A stretch of 64,000 bases of DNA from JAEUIT01 sp044220875 (lineage in GTDB: Bacteria > Planctomycetota > Phycisphaerae > Phycisphaerales > SM1A02), in NCBI GenBank assembly GCA_044220875.1, contig JBGAQH010000001.1, positions 558,001 to 622,000 of the forward strand, given 5' to 3'. Shown here one piece after another: positions 25,938-35,490 of this stretch (the first letter of the stretch is position 1; the number at the start of each line of letters is the position of its first letter). Below the pieces are notes generated by a model. The model ran no database searches, had not been told where the DNA came from, and worked only from the letters and a program-made list of their open reading frames with translations. The position numbers and the translations under genes are program-made.

Positions 25938-27061
25938 GCGGAAAGGCGATTGCGGTGGCGCTTGGCGCCGTCGCGCTGGTCGGCGGCGCGGCGTTCATGC
26001 TTACGCGGGGCGAGGGCGCCGACGAACGGAAGGGCAACGGCCCGCTCCTGCCGGCGCTGAAGTCCGAGGCCGCGGGCATCGCCCGCATCGAGCTGGCCCG
26101 CGGCGACGAGCGGATCGCGCTCGAGCGCTCCGGCGAGGCGTGGACGCTGGCCAGTTCCGGCGGATATCCGGCGAAGATCGACGCCGTCCGCGGGATCGTC
26201 TCGGGACTGGCGTCGATGACCATCGAGGAGTCGCTCACCGCGAAGCGCGAGCGGCACGCGGAGCTCGGCCTCGCGTGGCCGGACGCGTCGAAGGAGGCGA
26301 TGCTCGTGCGGCTGCTCGGCGCCGGCGGCACGGTGCTGCACGAGGTCGTGCTCGGCGAGGAGAAGTACGAGACGAAATCGCAGTACGCCCGGCGCCTGAG
26401 CGAGGACCAGACCTATCGCTGTCGCGGCAGCGTCTCCGCCGATACCGCGCCGCGCGGCTTCGTCGACGCCGAGGTCGTCTCGCTCGACGCGGGCGACATT
26501 CTCTCCATCAGCTACGACGGGCTTCTCCTGAATCACGGCGCCGACGGCGCCAATGGAGCATGGAAGGCCGAGCTCGCCCCCGGACCGGTCGCCGACGGAG
26601 CCTGGCCCGAGGAGCAGCGAAAGGCCGCGATCCAGGCGCTGCCGGCATGGATCGGGCGCGTCGAGCTCGAGAACGTCCGCAAGCGCGAGGGAGTGACGTG
26701 GGCGCCCGATCCGGCGATCAGCCTCACCTACGTGGCGAAGCGGGCGACGATCACGATCGAGGGCATGAAGGAGGGCGACGCCTTCTGGGTGCGCCTGTCG
26801 GCGACCCCCAGCGCGGAGGCCGCAGAGGCGCCTGCCGCGGAGACAGCGAAGGACGGCGATGCGGCGAAGCCCTCGCCGGCGCCCTTCGACTGGAAGGCAT
26901 GGAACGAGCGCGTGGCCGCGTGGGAGTTCAGGCTTCCGGAGTGGAAGCGTTCGGCAATCAGTCGCATACGCGAGGCGAAGCCGGCGGCGGCGAATGCGGT
27001 TCCGGCGCCGCCATCCGGTCTCCTGCCCCCATCCGGTCTCGCGCCTCCGCCCGGCGGCTAA
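25934..27061 (+). CDS. DUF4340-like protein of the Gld-type ABC operon
   Basis: A 375-residue protein with an N-terminal membrane anchor, then repeated beta-rich modules of the DUF4340 type (I-A-R-I-E-L-x-R-G-D-E-R-I-A-L-E-R-x-G-E-x-W) and a Pro-rich tail with a short tandem duplication (about 27010-27050). DUF4340 genes commonly follow GldG-like genes. It overlaps the previous gene as ATGA and ends the operon, 10 bases from the convergent kinase gene. Its role is unknown, probably extracytoplasmic. Confidence 0.82.
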   Translation: MSGKAIAVALGAVALVGGAAFMLTRGEGADERKGNGPLLPALKSEAAGIARIELARGDERIALERSGEAWTLASSGGYPAKIDAVRGIVSGLASMTIEESLTAKRERHAELGLAWPDASKEAMLVRLLGAGGTVLHEVVLGEEKYETKSQYARRLSEDQTYRCRGSVSADTAPRGFVDAEVVSLDAGDILSISYDGLLLNHGADGANGAWKAELAPGPVADGAWPEEQRKAAIQALPAWIGRVELENVRKREGVTWAPDPAISLTYVAKRATITIEGMKEGDAFWVRLSATPSAEAAEAPAAETAKDGDAAKPSPAPFDWKAWNERVAAWEFRLPEWKRSAISRIREAKPAAANAVPAPPSGLLPPSGLAPPPGG

Positions 27062-27071
27062 CGCTTCGTCC

Positions 27072-28850
27072 CTATTTCCCCTCGGCGTCGCGAATCTGGC
27101 GCTCGAGTTCCTCGATGGTGCCCGAGACCTGCTCGATGGTCCTGAGGACCGGCATCGTCGAGATGCGCTCGGCGATGCGCGATCGCAGTTCGGGAGTCGT
27201 GCGCGGATCCCCCGTCAGGTCCGCGCCGAGCGCGGCGAGTTCGGGGATGCCGCCCTGGCCGTTGGTGCGCCGGAGCCTGATCGCGGCTAACAGTTCGCCG
27301 CATTGCCAGATGCCCTCGGCGGTCGCCGTTGGGTCGTGGCGGAGAAGCGCCAGCGACCGCGATGCCGCGTCCTCGGCGCGGTCGAGCGAGGCGCCCGCCA
27401 GGTAACAGACCCGTGCGAGCGCGACCGAGAGCGTGACCTGCTGGGCGTCGGAGAGTTCGTTGCGGGCCAGGAGCGCATCGAGACGCGCCGCCGCCTCGCT
27501 CACGCGCCGCTCGTCGAGGCGGATCGCGGCTTGCTTGCCGATCGAGCCGTCGGGAAAGTCGAGCTCCGCGCCGGCCAGCAGCGAACTGAGCGAATTGCCC
27601 CAGCCGACCAGCTCGCGCTGGCGGGCCTCATGGCGCCAGGAGGTGCCGAGGTAGACCGCGGCGCCGGTTGCGGCGACGGCGAGCGATGCCGCTGCGAGGA
27701 ACGCCGCGCGACGATGCTGGCGGAGGAGCGAGCGGAGATGGAAGCCGATCGAGTCGCGCCGGGCGAGCACCGGCCCGCCGTCGGCGAGCGCCCGCAGGTC
27801 GCGGGCGAGGGCCAGGGCCGAGTCGTAGCGGCGCTCGGGCTCGTGGGCCATCGCGGTGGCGAGGACTGCGTCCAGGTCGGCATGGCGCGGCGCGCCGCGC
27901 AGGAGCGGACTTGCCTTCGGCGCCGGCTCGGGGCGATCGGCGGCGCGGGCGAATTCGGCCATGGTCCGGCGCTCGGGAAACGCGCGGCGCCCGGTGAGCG
28001 CCTCGAAGGCGATCGCGCCGAGGGAGTAGACGTCGCCGCGGACGTCGGCGCCCTCGCCCGGCCGAAGGGCCTGCTCCGGCGCCATGTACGGCGGCGATCC
28101 GATCGGCTCGACGGTGAGCGTCTCCTTCGCGTCGGCGCCGGCGGTCGCGATGCCGAAGTCGACGATGTGCGGGTCGCCGTTCGCGTCGACGAGGATGTTC
28201 GAGGGCTTGAGATCGCGGTGAATGACGCCGCGCAGGTGGGCGTGGTGCATCGCCTCGCAGGCGAGGGCCAGCGTCGCCAGGACCCGCGTCCGGTGGGTCG
28301 CGTCGCTGACGCGCGAGCGCAGCTCCGCGGCCCACGCGTCGAGCGGCGTGCCGTCGATCAGCTCCATCACGATCGCCTTGCCGTCACCGGGAAGGTCGAG
28401 CGACTCGTAGAGCGTCACGATGCCGGCGTGCCGCAGCGACGCGACGATCTCGATCTCGCGGTCGAGCCTCCGCCGCTGTCGGGCCGGCGCGAAGTGGCCG
28501 AGCCGGAGGACCTTGATGGCGACCTGCCGACCGACGCGCCGGTCGAGCGCCTTCCAGACGACGCCCTGTCCGCCCGAGCCGAGCTCCTCAAGCAGCGCGA
28601 AGTGGCCGAGCGACTGGCGACCCATGCCCACGTCGGGTGCGGCCTCCCGGGCGATGTCGATGACCTCGCGGCACTCGCGGAGCAGCAGCTCGTCGGTTCG
28701 GAGCGAGCCGAGCCGCTCGCGGCAGCGGTCGCAGCGGGAGAGGTGCGTCTCGATGCGCGTGGCCTCGTCCCCCTCCGTCGCCGGAAGTCCGACGAACCAC
28801 TCGAGCTCGAGCTCGGTGGGGCAGGTTTCGAGATCCATCACGCGAACCAT
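27072..28850 (-). CDS. Zinc-finger Ser/Thr protein kinase
   Basis: A 592-residue transmembrane kinase. It starts with an anti-sigma-like zinc motif (HLSRCDRC, about residues 30-42), then a kinase domain (about 80-350) with LGSGGQGVVW, VAIKVL, HRDLKPSN, DFGIA and PPYMAPEQ, all intact, then one membrane helix (about 380-400; AAFLAAASLAVAATGAAVYL) and an extracytoplasmic TPR-like helical region. The start at 28850 has AGGAG. With the nearby ECF sigma gene it resembles planctomycete ECF-kinase loci in which phosphorylation is thought to control the sigma factor. Confidence 0.9.
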   Translation of the reverse strand: MVRVMDLETCPTELELEWFVGLPATEGDEATRIETHLSRCDRCRERLGSLRTDELLLRECREVIDIAREAAPDVGMGRQSLGHFALLEELGSGGQGVVWKALDRRVGRQVAIKVLRLGHFAPARQRRRLDREIEIVASLRHAGIVTLYESLDLPGDGKAIVMELIDGTPLDAWAAELRSRVSDATHRTRVLATLALACEAMHHAHLRGVIHRDLKPSNILVDANGDPHIVDFGIATAGADAKETLTVEPIGSPPYMAPEQALRPGEGADVRGDVYSLGAIAFEALTGRRAFPERRTMAEFARAADRPEPAPKASPLLRGAPRHADLDAVLATAMAHEPERRYDSALALARDLRALADGGPVLARRDSIGFHLRSLLRQHRRAAFLAAASLAVAATGAAVYLGTSWRHEARQRELVGWGNSLSSLLAGAELDFPDGSIGKQAAIRLDERRVSEAAARLDALLARNELSDAQQVTLSVALARVCYLAGASLDRAEDAASRSLALLRHDPTATAEGIWQCGELLAAIRLRRTNGQGGIPELAALGADLTGDPRTTPELRSRIAERISTMPVLRTIEQVSGTIEELERQIRDAEGK

Positions 28851-28884
28851 GGGTACTCCTGAGCGCCGCGATGCCGGCAAGGCG

Positions 28885-30201
28885 TTAGCCCGCCGGACAG
28901 CCGCCCCAGCCGCCGAGCAGGACCGAGAGGTCGGCGCCGTCGACCGTGCCATTCTCGTCGAAGTCGCCGACGCCGGAGCCGCCCCAGTTGCCTAACAGCA
29001 TGCCCAGGTCCGCCGCGTCGACCTTGCCGTCGCCATCGAGGTCCGCGGGGCAGGGGGAGAGCTGCTGGATCACCAGGTCGATGATGCCCTCGGCCGACTC
29101 GAGCGTCGCCTCGATCACGCCGACGATCAGCGTGACCTCGTCGGCGGGGAGACCGGGATTGGTGATGAGGTACTCGACCTTGGTCCGGCCGAAGTCGGTC
29201 AGCGTCGTCGCCTTGTCGAGCTTGCCCGTGAGACTCGTCAGGTTGATGCCGGCGCAATTGCCGCTCGGTGCGCCGGGCGGCGGGATCTGGGCCTTCGCCG
29301 CGGTGGTCAGGGCAATCGCCGACGACAGTTGCCGATGCACCTCGAGAAGGTCGGGATCGACCTGGGTCATCTTGGCCCGCGACCGGGCGATCATGGACTT
29401 CGCGACCGTTGCCTTCACCCGCGCTCGCGGGCAGCCGTCGCCGGCGCAGGCGTCATTCATCGCGGCCTCGGCGGCGCAGTACGCGTCCCACGCGACCGTG
29501 CAGCAGTATGCGAAGGCGGGATTCGCGCAGACGGCGCCGCAGCACTCCGGATTCGAGCAGCCCGGCGCCGAGTGCGTGTTGAGGCAACTGTCGGTCGAGC
29601 CGGTGCAGGAGGGATAGAGCTCGTCGATGTTGATGCGGGCCACGTAGTCGACCGGACAGGCCGTGGACGGGTCGGAGGCGCCAAAGGCGTCGACGGTCAC
29701 GACGAAGACGTACTCGCCCGGCTGGACGAGCACCTGATCGGTCGAGAGGGGGCAGGAGCCGCCGACGACGTAGGACAGGATGTTCTGCGATCCGCACTGC
29801 GGCGAATCGAGGAGGGCGACGACGAAGTTCGGCGACGGCTCGCCGGTGATCGCGCTGCGCTGCTGGACGGTGATCGAGATGATCGAGGTGTGCGCGACGC
29901 TGAAGACGTACCAGTCCATGTCCCGCGCGGGGCTGCCGTCGAGCTCGTCAAAGCCGCCGACGGTGCCGCAGACGGCTCGGTCGCTTGCGACGAACTGGAA
30001 CGCGGGCGGAACCTGGTTGCAGCCGCCGTTCGGGTCGGGACCGGGGCCGCAGCCGTCGAGCTGGGGCGTCGAGCCGGGAGGACAGGTCATGTCGCATCCC
30101 GATCCGGCGGGCGCGGCCGAAGCCAAGGCGAGCGCAGCGATGGCGGCGCACCACCGCTGCCCAACTCCGCGATATCCCGTGGCGTCTGAACGCTGCGTCA
30201 T
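28885..30201 (-). CDS. Exported Cys-rich surface protein with dockerin-like tail
   Basis: A 438-residue secreted protein. It has a signal peptide (about 1-32), a beta-rich domain (about 65-200), a Cys-rich segment (about 215-255) with C-C-x-x-V-C, C-C-T-V-A-W-D and Y-C motifs that recur in planctomycete surface proteins, a helical region and a C-terminal pair of dockerin-like loops (A-D-L-D-G-D-G-K-V-D and G-D-F-D-E-N-G-T-V-D). It lies between the kinase (35 bases downstream, same strand) and the divergent ECF sigma gene, so it may be a target or partner of that circuit. Its function is unknown. Confidence 0.8.
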   Translation of the reverse strand: MTQRSDATGYRGVGQRWCAAIAALALASAAPAGSGCDMTCPPGSTPQLDGCGPGPDPNGGCNQVPPAFQFVASDRAVCGTVGGFDELDGSPARDMDWYVFSVAHTSIISITVQQRSAITGEPSPNFVVALLDSPQCGSQNILSYVVGGSCPLSTDQVLVQPGEYVFVVTVDAFGASDPSTACPVDYVARINIDELYPSCTGSTDSCLNTHSAPGCSNPECCGAVCANPAFAYCCTVAWDAYCAAEAAMNDACAGDGCPRARVKATVAKSMIARSRAKMTQVDPDLLEVHRQLSSAIALTTAAKAQIPPPGAPSGNCAGINLTSLTGKLDKATTLTDFGRTKVEYLITNPGLPADEVTLIVGVIEATLESAEGIIDLVIQQLSPCPADLDGDGKVDAADLGMLLGNWGGSGVGDFDENGTVDGADLSVLLGGWGGCPAG

Positions 30202-30444
30202 CGTCGTCTCCGTCCATTCCGCCGGCGGAGGCCGGCAGTTGCGGCGAACGCCATCTCGCAGTGTCGCGGGATCCCGCGGGCGCACGGCCCGAAGTTCCGC
30301 CGACCGGATGCGGTCACCCTCTCCTTGCGGAGTATGGCCACTGACCTCGCACGTCACAACGAAGGAATCCCGAACATTCGGGGGGGCAAAGCCCCGTGGA
30401 CGCTTCCTGATGGGAGCGTTCCGGTGCAGAATCACTGCACGACG

Positions 30445-31113
30445 ATGGAACGACCGGAACCGAATTCAGCGCCGACACCGGCGACGGGCCCCGCGGCGGG
30501 CGCTGCGGCCGACCTCGCGGCCGGCAACGGTTCGACCACGGTCGAGATCCTCGGCCGACTTCGGGCGGGCGGTTCGGACAGCGACTGGTCGGATCTCGAC
30601 CGTCGATATCGGCCCTTGGCCGTTGCGGTGGCGCGGAAGCTCGGGCTTCGTCAGGAGGACGCAGAGGACGCGGCGCAGCAGTCGCTGCTGGAGTTCTACG
30701 CCGGCTGGCAGCGCGGCGAATACGACGCCACGCGCGGTCGGCTGCGGACCTGGCTCATCTCGATCGTGCGGCATCGCTCGATCGACCTCCTCCGCCGAGG
30801 CGATCTCCGCGACGGATGGCGCGGCGACAGCGCGATCGGTGTTCAGGTCGACGACTCGGAGCTCGAGGGCGCCTGGGACGCCGAGTGGCGCCGCGCGGTG
30901 CTGGCCGAGGCGATCGTGCGGCTTCGCACCACGTCGCGCGTCGAGCCCAAGACGCTCGACGCCTTCGATCGCTTCGCGCTCCAGAACGTGCCCGGCGAGG
31001 TCGTCGCGGCCGAACTGGGCATCGCCGTCGAGGAGATCTATCGAATCAAGTCCCGCATGCTCAAGCGCCTCCGCGAGCTCATTGATGAGGTCGAGCGAAG
31101 CTGGGAGGGGTGA
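30445..31113 (+). CDS. ECF-type RNA polymerase sigma factor
   Basis: A 222-residue group IV sigma factor. Region 2 includes RYRPLAVAVARKLGLRQEDAEDAAQQSLLEFY and the promoter-melting stretch RGRLRTWLISIVRHRSIDLLRR. Region 4 has VPGEVVAAELGIAVEEIYRIKSR, a helix-turn-helix. The start at 30445 is chosen to exclude a low-complexity upstream extension. It is divergent from the dockerin-tailed surface protein and near the zinc-finger kinase, which suggests partner-kinase control rather than a classical anti-sigma factor. Confidence 0.88.
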   Translation: MERPEPNSAPTPATGPAAGAAADLAAGNGSTTVEILGRLRAGGSDSDWSDLDRRYRPLAVAVARKLGLRQEDAEDAAQQSLLEFYAGWQRGEYDATRGRLRTWLISIVRHRSIDLLRRGDLRDGWRGDSAIGVQVDDSELEGAWDAEWRRAVLAEAIVRLRTTSRVEPKTLDAFDRFALQNVPGEVVAAELGIAVEEIYRIKSRMLKRLRELIDEVERSWEG

Positions 31114-31417
31114 GGGGCGGAGCGTTGTGCGGCGCTCGCCGGCATGGCATGAACCGGCATGGCATGAATTAGCCATCGGGTCGAATCGCGATCGCACCTC
31201 GTCCGCTGCCCGAGGCGGGTACCCACCGGGTTCCTCGGTGCGGATGGCCGCGTTAGCATGGCTTCACGCGACAGCGAGTGACGGGCCCGCACGATGTCGA
31301 ACGCACGTCGGCCGAATCGCCCAGCACGTCCGAAACGTCCCGACCCGCAGCCGGCCGAGTCCTCTGTTGCCGATCCGTCCCACTCCTTCCGCCGCCCCTT
31401 CTCCGCTGCGCAGGTCG
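31114..31417. other. Leader region of the sensor kinase operon
   Basis: These 304 bases lie between the sigma factor and the histidine kinase. They contain a perfect 15-bp duplication (31139-31153, 31154-31168). The sensor frame is open through part of it from an ATG at 31244, which is a possible alternative start. No operator is recognised. Confidence 0.4.
31139..31168. repeat. 15-bp tandem duplication
   Basis: Two perfect copies of CCGGCATGGCATGAA sit 25 bases after the sigma factor stop and upstream of the sensor kinase. Confidence 0.9.
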
Positions 31418-34400
31418 GTGGGCCGACGACGCTTCGGGCGCCGGTCGCTTCTCGTCGCGCTGGCGATCGCCGCGCTGGCCCCGACCGCGCGCGCCGTTCC
31501 CCCTCGCGATGCGCCGTTTCGCGCCCAGGTCTGGCAGACCGAGGACGGATTGCCCGAGAGCTCCGCCACGGCGATGGTTCAGACCGCCGATGGCTATCTG
31601 TGGTTCGGAACGTTCGATGGGCTCGTGCGATTTGATGGCGTTCGCTTTGTCGTGCTCGATACGACGAACACGCCCGCGCTGCCGACCTCGTCCATCATCA
31701 ACCTCCATCTTGATCGGGCCGGTCGGCTCTGGGTGAGCACCTCCGGTGGCCTGGCCGTGCGCGAGGGCGACGCATGGCGCGCCATCGGCGCCGCCGACGG
31801 GTGGCGCGGGGACGCCGTCCGCTCGATCGCCGAGGGGCCGACGGGCGACCTGCTCTTCACGACCTTCGACGGCGCCGTGCAGCGCTTCGCCGACGGGCGC
31901 TTCACGCCGATGTCGCCCGCCGAGACGCGCAAGGGACCGATCGTCGCCTGCGACGGCGCCGGTCGCTGGTGGCTTGTGCAGTTGGGCCTTCTCGCGACGT
32001 GGGATGGATCGGGATGGGCGCGGATCACAAGCGTGAGCGACGAGGAGGCCGCGACGGCCGTCTGCGCGCCGGCTCGCGACGGCGGCGTATGGGTGGTCTC
32101 GCGGCGATCGGTCCTCAGGTACCGATCGCCCTCGGAGATGGTGCGCACGGCGCTTGCCGAGGATCTCCGCGGGCTCTGGAGCGCGTTCGAGGATTCGCGC
32201 GGCGACCTCTGGGTGTGCACGCACGACAATGGGCTCTTTCGCATCGGCCGCGACGGCGAGCTTCTCCACTGGAGCACCGCCGACACCCTTGCCTCGAACG
32301 GCGTCCGATTCGTCTTCGAGGATCGCGAGTCGAACCTGTGGGTCGGCACGAGCGGCGGCGGGCTGATGCGGCTCACGCGACTCCGCTGCCGCACCTTCGG
32401 CGTCGAGAGCGGCATCCCCGAGCCGCTGGTCAACAGCGTCTGTCCCGATCGCGAGGGAGGGGTGCTGGTCGGCACCTACGGGCGCGGGTACTTCCGTCTC
32501 GCGGACGGCGTCGTCTCCCACATGCCGCTCGGTCCGGGCGGCGGGTACGTGCAGAGCGTGCTTGTCGATCGGAGCGGACGGACGTGGGTCGGCACCTACG
32601 GCGACGGCCTCTTCCTGGTCGAGCGCGATGGCACGCGGCACTTCGCGGGGGAGGCGACCGGCGGCGCGAACGTGCTGGCCCTCTTCGAGGATTCCTCGGG
32701 GCGCATCTGGATTTCGGGGGGCGCGGCGATCGCTTCGCTGTCGGGCGACACGATGCGCGTCTACGGCGAGGCCGAGGGGCTGCCGCGCTCCGAGGTGTGC
32801 AGCTTCGCCGAGGATGAGCAGGGGCGCATCTGGCTCTCGAATCTCCGCGGCGTCTATCGATGGGAGGGCGAGCGCTTCACGGAGGTGAAGGACGGCGAAG
32901 GCCATCCGATCGCCGAGGTGACCTGCTTCGTCGGCGAGGGCGGCGGCACGATGTGGATGGGATCGCAGCGCGCCGGGCTGCTGCGGTGGCGAGCCGGTCA
33001 CGTCGATCGCCTGTCGGATCGGACGGAAGCGATCGGCCGCGCGGTCCTTGGCATCGTGAAGGACGATCGGGGCTTCTGGTGGTTCAGCACGAATCGCGGC
33101 ATTGCCCGCGCCGCGGCCGACGACATCGCCGCCGTCATGGACGGCCGTCAGGCGCAGCTTCGCGTGCAGCGGGTCGGCCTGCTCGACGGCCTGGCGACGC
33201 TCGAATGCGCCAGCGACCGGCAGCCGGTGTCCGGTCGGGACTCGCGCGGCCGCCTCTGGTTCGCGACCCGCCGCGGCGTGGCCATGATCGATCCCGCGAC
33301 GTTTCGCGAGAACGACCTGCCGCCGCCCGTGGCGATCGAGGAGGTGGACTACGTCACCGCCGACGTTCCGCCGGCCGGCGATCGAACGGTTCCCCCGACC
33401 CTCCTGACCGTGCGAGGCGACGCGCTGCGGATTCCCCCGGGAGCGAAGCGCGTCACGATTCGCTATGCCGCGCTGAGCTTCGCCGATCCGAGCGCGGTGC
33501 GCTTCCAGGTGATGATGGAGGGCGTCGACGGCGCGTGGCGCGACGTCGGCGCCGAGCGGCTCGCGGTCTACGGCAACCTCTCGCCCGGCGTCCATCGCTT
33601 CCGCGTGCGCGCCGCGAACAACGACGGAGTGTGGAACGAGACCGGCGCGAGCGCGACGCTCGAGGTCGCGCCATTCCCCTGGCAGACGTGGTGGTTTCGC
33701 GTGCTCGCGGCGCTGGCCCTCGTCGGAAGCGGAGGGGCGTCGGCGTCGTGGATCGCCCGGATCAGGGAACGGCGCCGCCAGCGGTCGGAGAGCCGCTTCC
33801 GCCTCGCGCTCGAGGCATCGAGCAGCGGCATGGTCATGTTCGACGCGCAGGGCAACATCGTGCTCGTCAATGCCCAGATGGAAAGCTCCTTCGGATACCC
33901 CCGCGCCGACCTGATCGGGCAGCCCATCGAGCGGCTCATTCCCGAATTCGGCTCAAGCGAGGCGGACGACATGGGCGAGCGCGTCGGCCGGCGGCGCGAC
34001 GGCAGCGAGTTTCCGATCGAGATCGGCCTCAGCCCGATCGACACCGACGCCGGGCGGTTCGTGCTTGCCTCGATCAACGACATCAGCCAGCGCCAGCGCG
34101 TCGAGCTCGAGATGGCCCGACAGCGAAACGAGGTTGCCCACCTCTCGCGCGTGAACATGCTCGGCGAGCTCTCGGGCTCGATCGCCCACGAGCTGAACCA
34201 GCCGCTCACCGCGATCCTCAGCAACGCCCAGGCGGCGCAGCGATTCATGCGCCGCGATCCGGTCGACCTGACCGAGGTGCGCGAGATCCTCGACGACATC
34301 GTGCAGCAGAACAAGCGGGCCGGCGAGGTCATCCATCGGCTGCGGGCGCTCCTGCGCAAGGGCGAGGTGTCGCACGAGACGCTCTCCGCGGGCGAGCTCG

Positions 34401-34855
34401 TCCGCGAGGTGCTGAAGCTCGCCCGCAGCGACCTCATCAACCACGGCGTGAACTTCGACGCGGAACTGCCCGATGACCTTCCGCCGGTGCGCGGCGACCG
34501 CATCCAGATCCAGCAGGTGCTGCTCAACCTGGTCATGAACGCCTGCGACGTGATGGAGGGGATCGAGCCGGACGAGCGGATGCTCGTGGTCTCGGTCGCG
34601 GCCCACACGCCCGAATTGCTGCGCGTGACCGTGCGTGACTCCGGCACCGGCATTCCGCCGGGTCTGCTCGAGCAGATCTTCACCCCGTTCTTCACCACCA
34701 AGGGGAAGGGGATGGGGCTGGGCCTGGCGGTCTGTCGTACGATCGTGACCTCGCATGCCGGCGAGATCTGGGCGACGAACAATCCCGACCGCGGCGCGAG
34801 CGTCCATTTCACGCTGCCGGTCAGCTCCGAGCCGATCGAGGGAGAGGCCGCATGA
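31418..34855 (+). CDS. Beta-propeller sensor histidine kinase (PAS-HisKA-HATPase)
   Basis: A 1,145-residue sensor. After a signal-like N-terminus (RRRFGRRSLLVALAIAALA) come about a dozen Two_reg_prop-type blades (D-x-x-G-x-L-W-V-G-T-x-G-G-L; about residues 35-640), a Y_Y_Y domain (about 650-750), a membrane helix (about 760-780), a PAS domain (about 795-910), HisKA with SGSIAHELNQPLTAILSNAQ, and HATPase motifs NACD, DSGTGIPP and GKGMGLGLAV. The periplasmic part matches the glycan-sensing half of Bacteroides hybrid two-component systems. I favour the GTG at 31418 because it makes the signal N-terminal; the ATG at 31244 adds 58 residues. Its stop overlaps the next gene as ATGA. Confidence 0.88.
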   Translation: MGRRRFGRRSLLVALAIAALAPTARAVPPRDAPFRAQVWQTEDGLPESSATAMVQTADGYLWFGTFDGLVRFDGVRFVVLDTTNTPALPTSSIINLHLDRAGRLWVSTSGGLAVREGDAWRAIGAADGWRGDAVRSIAEGPTGDLLFTTFDGAVQRFADGRFTPMSPAETRKGPIVACDGAGRWWLVQLGLLATWDGSGWARITSVSDEEAATAVCAPARDGGVWVVSRRSVLRYRSPSEMVRTALAEDLRGLWSAFEDSRGDLWVCTHDNGLFRIGRDGELLHWSTADTLASNGVRFVFEDRESNLWVGTSGGGLMRLTRLRCRTFGVESGIPEPLVNSVCPDREGGVLVGTYGRGYFRLADGVVSHMPLGPGGGYVQSVLVDRSGRTWVGTYGDGLFLVERDGTRHFAGEATGGANVLALFEDSSGRIWISGGAAIASLSGDTMRVYGEAEGLPRSEVCSFAEDEQGRIWLSNLRGVYRWEGERFTEVKDGEGHPIAEVTCFVGEGGGTMWMGSQRAGLLRWRAGHVDRLSDRTEAIGRAVLGIVKDDRGFWWFSTNRGIARAAADDIAAVMDGRQAQLRVQRVGLLDGLATLECASDRQPVSGRDSRGRLWFATRRGVAMIDPATFRENDLPPPVAIEEVDYVTADVPPAGDRTVPPTLLTVRGDALRIPPGAKRVTIRYAALSFADPSAVRFQVMMEGVDGAWRDVGAERLAVYGNLSPGVHRFRVRAANNDGVWNETGASATLEVAPFPWQTWWFRVLAALALVGSGGASASWIARIRERRRQRSESRFRLALEASSSGMVMFDAQGNIVLVNAQMESSFGYPRADLIGQPIERLIPEFGSSEADDMGERVGRRRDGSEFPIEIGLSPIDTDAGRFVLASINDISQRQRVELEMARQRNEVAHLSRVNMLGELSGSIAHELNQPLTAILSNAQAAQRFMRRDPVDLTEVREILDDIVQQNKRAGEVIHRLRALLRKGEVSHETLSAGELVREVLKLARSDLINHGVNFDAELPDDLPPVRGDRIQIQQVLLNLVMNACDVMEGIEPDERMLVVSVAAHTPELLRVTVRDSGTGIPPGLLEQIFTPFFTTKGKGMGLGLAVCRTIVTSHAGEIWATNNPDRGASVHFTLPVSSEPIEGEAA

Positions 34856-35475
34856 GCGACGCCGACGCCACGGTCTTCCTGGTTGACGATGAGCAGGCCG
34901 TCGTGACCGCGGTCTCGCGGGTGCTCCGAGCCGCCGGCCTGCGCACGGCCACCTTCGACTCTGCCGCCGCCTTCCTCGAGCGCTACGTGCCTGGTTCGCC
35001 CGGATGCCTCGTGCTCGACCTGTCGATGCCGGGGATGGGCGGCCTCGAGGTACAGGCGGCGCTGGCGGACCGCGACATCCGGCTGCCCATCATCTTCCTC
35101 ACCGGACGGGCCGACGTGCCCATCGCGGTCCGGGCGATGAAGGAGGGCGCCGTCGACTTCCTCACCAAGCCGGTCGACGATGCGGTGCTCATCGATTCGG
35201 TGCAGCGGGCCGTCGAGCGGGATCGCGCAGCCCATCGCGATCAGGCGGAGCTGGACGAGATCGGGCGAAGGCTCGCGACGCTCACGCCGCGCGAGCGCGA
35301 GGTCATGGTTCACGTGGTTGCCGGCATGCTGAACAAGCAGGTGGCCCGCGAGCTCGGAACCGCGGAGAAGACCATCAAGGTTCACCGCGCCCGGGTCATG
35401 GAGAAGATGGAGGCGGGCTCGCTCGCCGAGCTCGTCCGCATGGCCGAGCGGGCGGGGCTGCGCCACGGCGCGTAG
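34852..35475 (+). CDS. FixJ-type response regulator (receiver plus LuxR HTH)
   Basis: A 207-residue response regulator. The receiver (about 1-125) has the acidic pocket D-D-E, the phospho-acceptor Asp in CLVLDLSMPGMGG, the Thr in IIFLTGRADV and the Lys in FLTKPVDD. The output domain is a LuxR/FixJ helix-turn-helix (LTPREREVMVHVVAGMLNKQ, then TIKVHRARVMEKM). ATGA overlap with the sensor kinase marks it as that sensor's partner. It probably activates this operon or a sulfated-glycan regulon. Confidence 0.93.
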   Translation: MSDADATVFLVDDEQAVVTAVSRVLRAAGLRTATFDSAAAFLERYVPGSPGCLVLDLSMPGMGGLEVQAALADRDIRLPIIFLTGRADVPIAVRAMKEGAVDFLTKPVDDAVLIDSVQRAVERDRAAHRDQAELDEIGRRLATLTPREREVMVHVVAGMLNKQVARELGTAEKTIKVHRARVMEKMEAGSLAELVRMAERAGLRHGA

Positions 35476-35490
35476 GACCAAAGTCCCATT

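Noticed and set aside
29780..31417. A long open frame upstream of the histidine kinase
   Set aside because: It overlaps the sigma factor and the surface protein gene, is rich in Arg/Ser, and shows no domain; it is a shadow in GC-rich DNA.
31244..31417. An ATG start at 31244 for the sensor kinase
   Set aside because: It would bury the signal peptide about 58 residues inside; kept only as an alternative.
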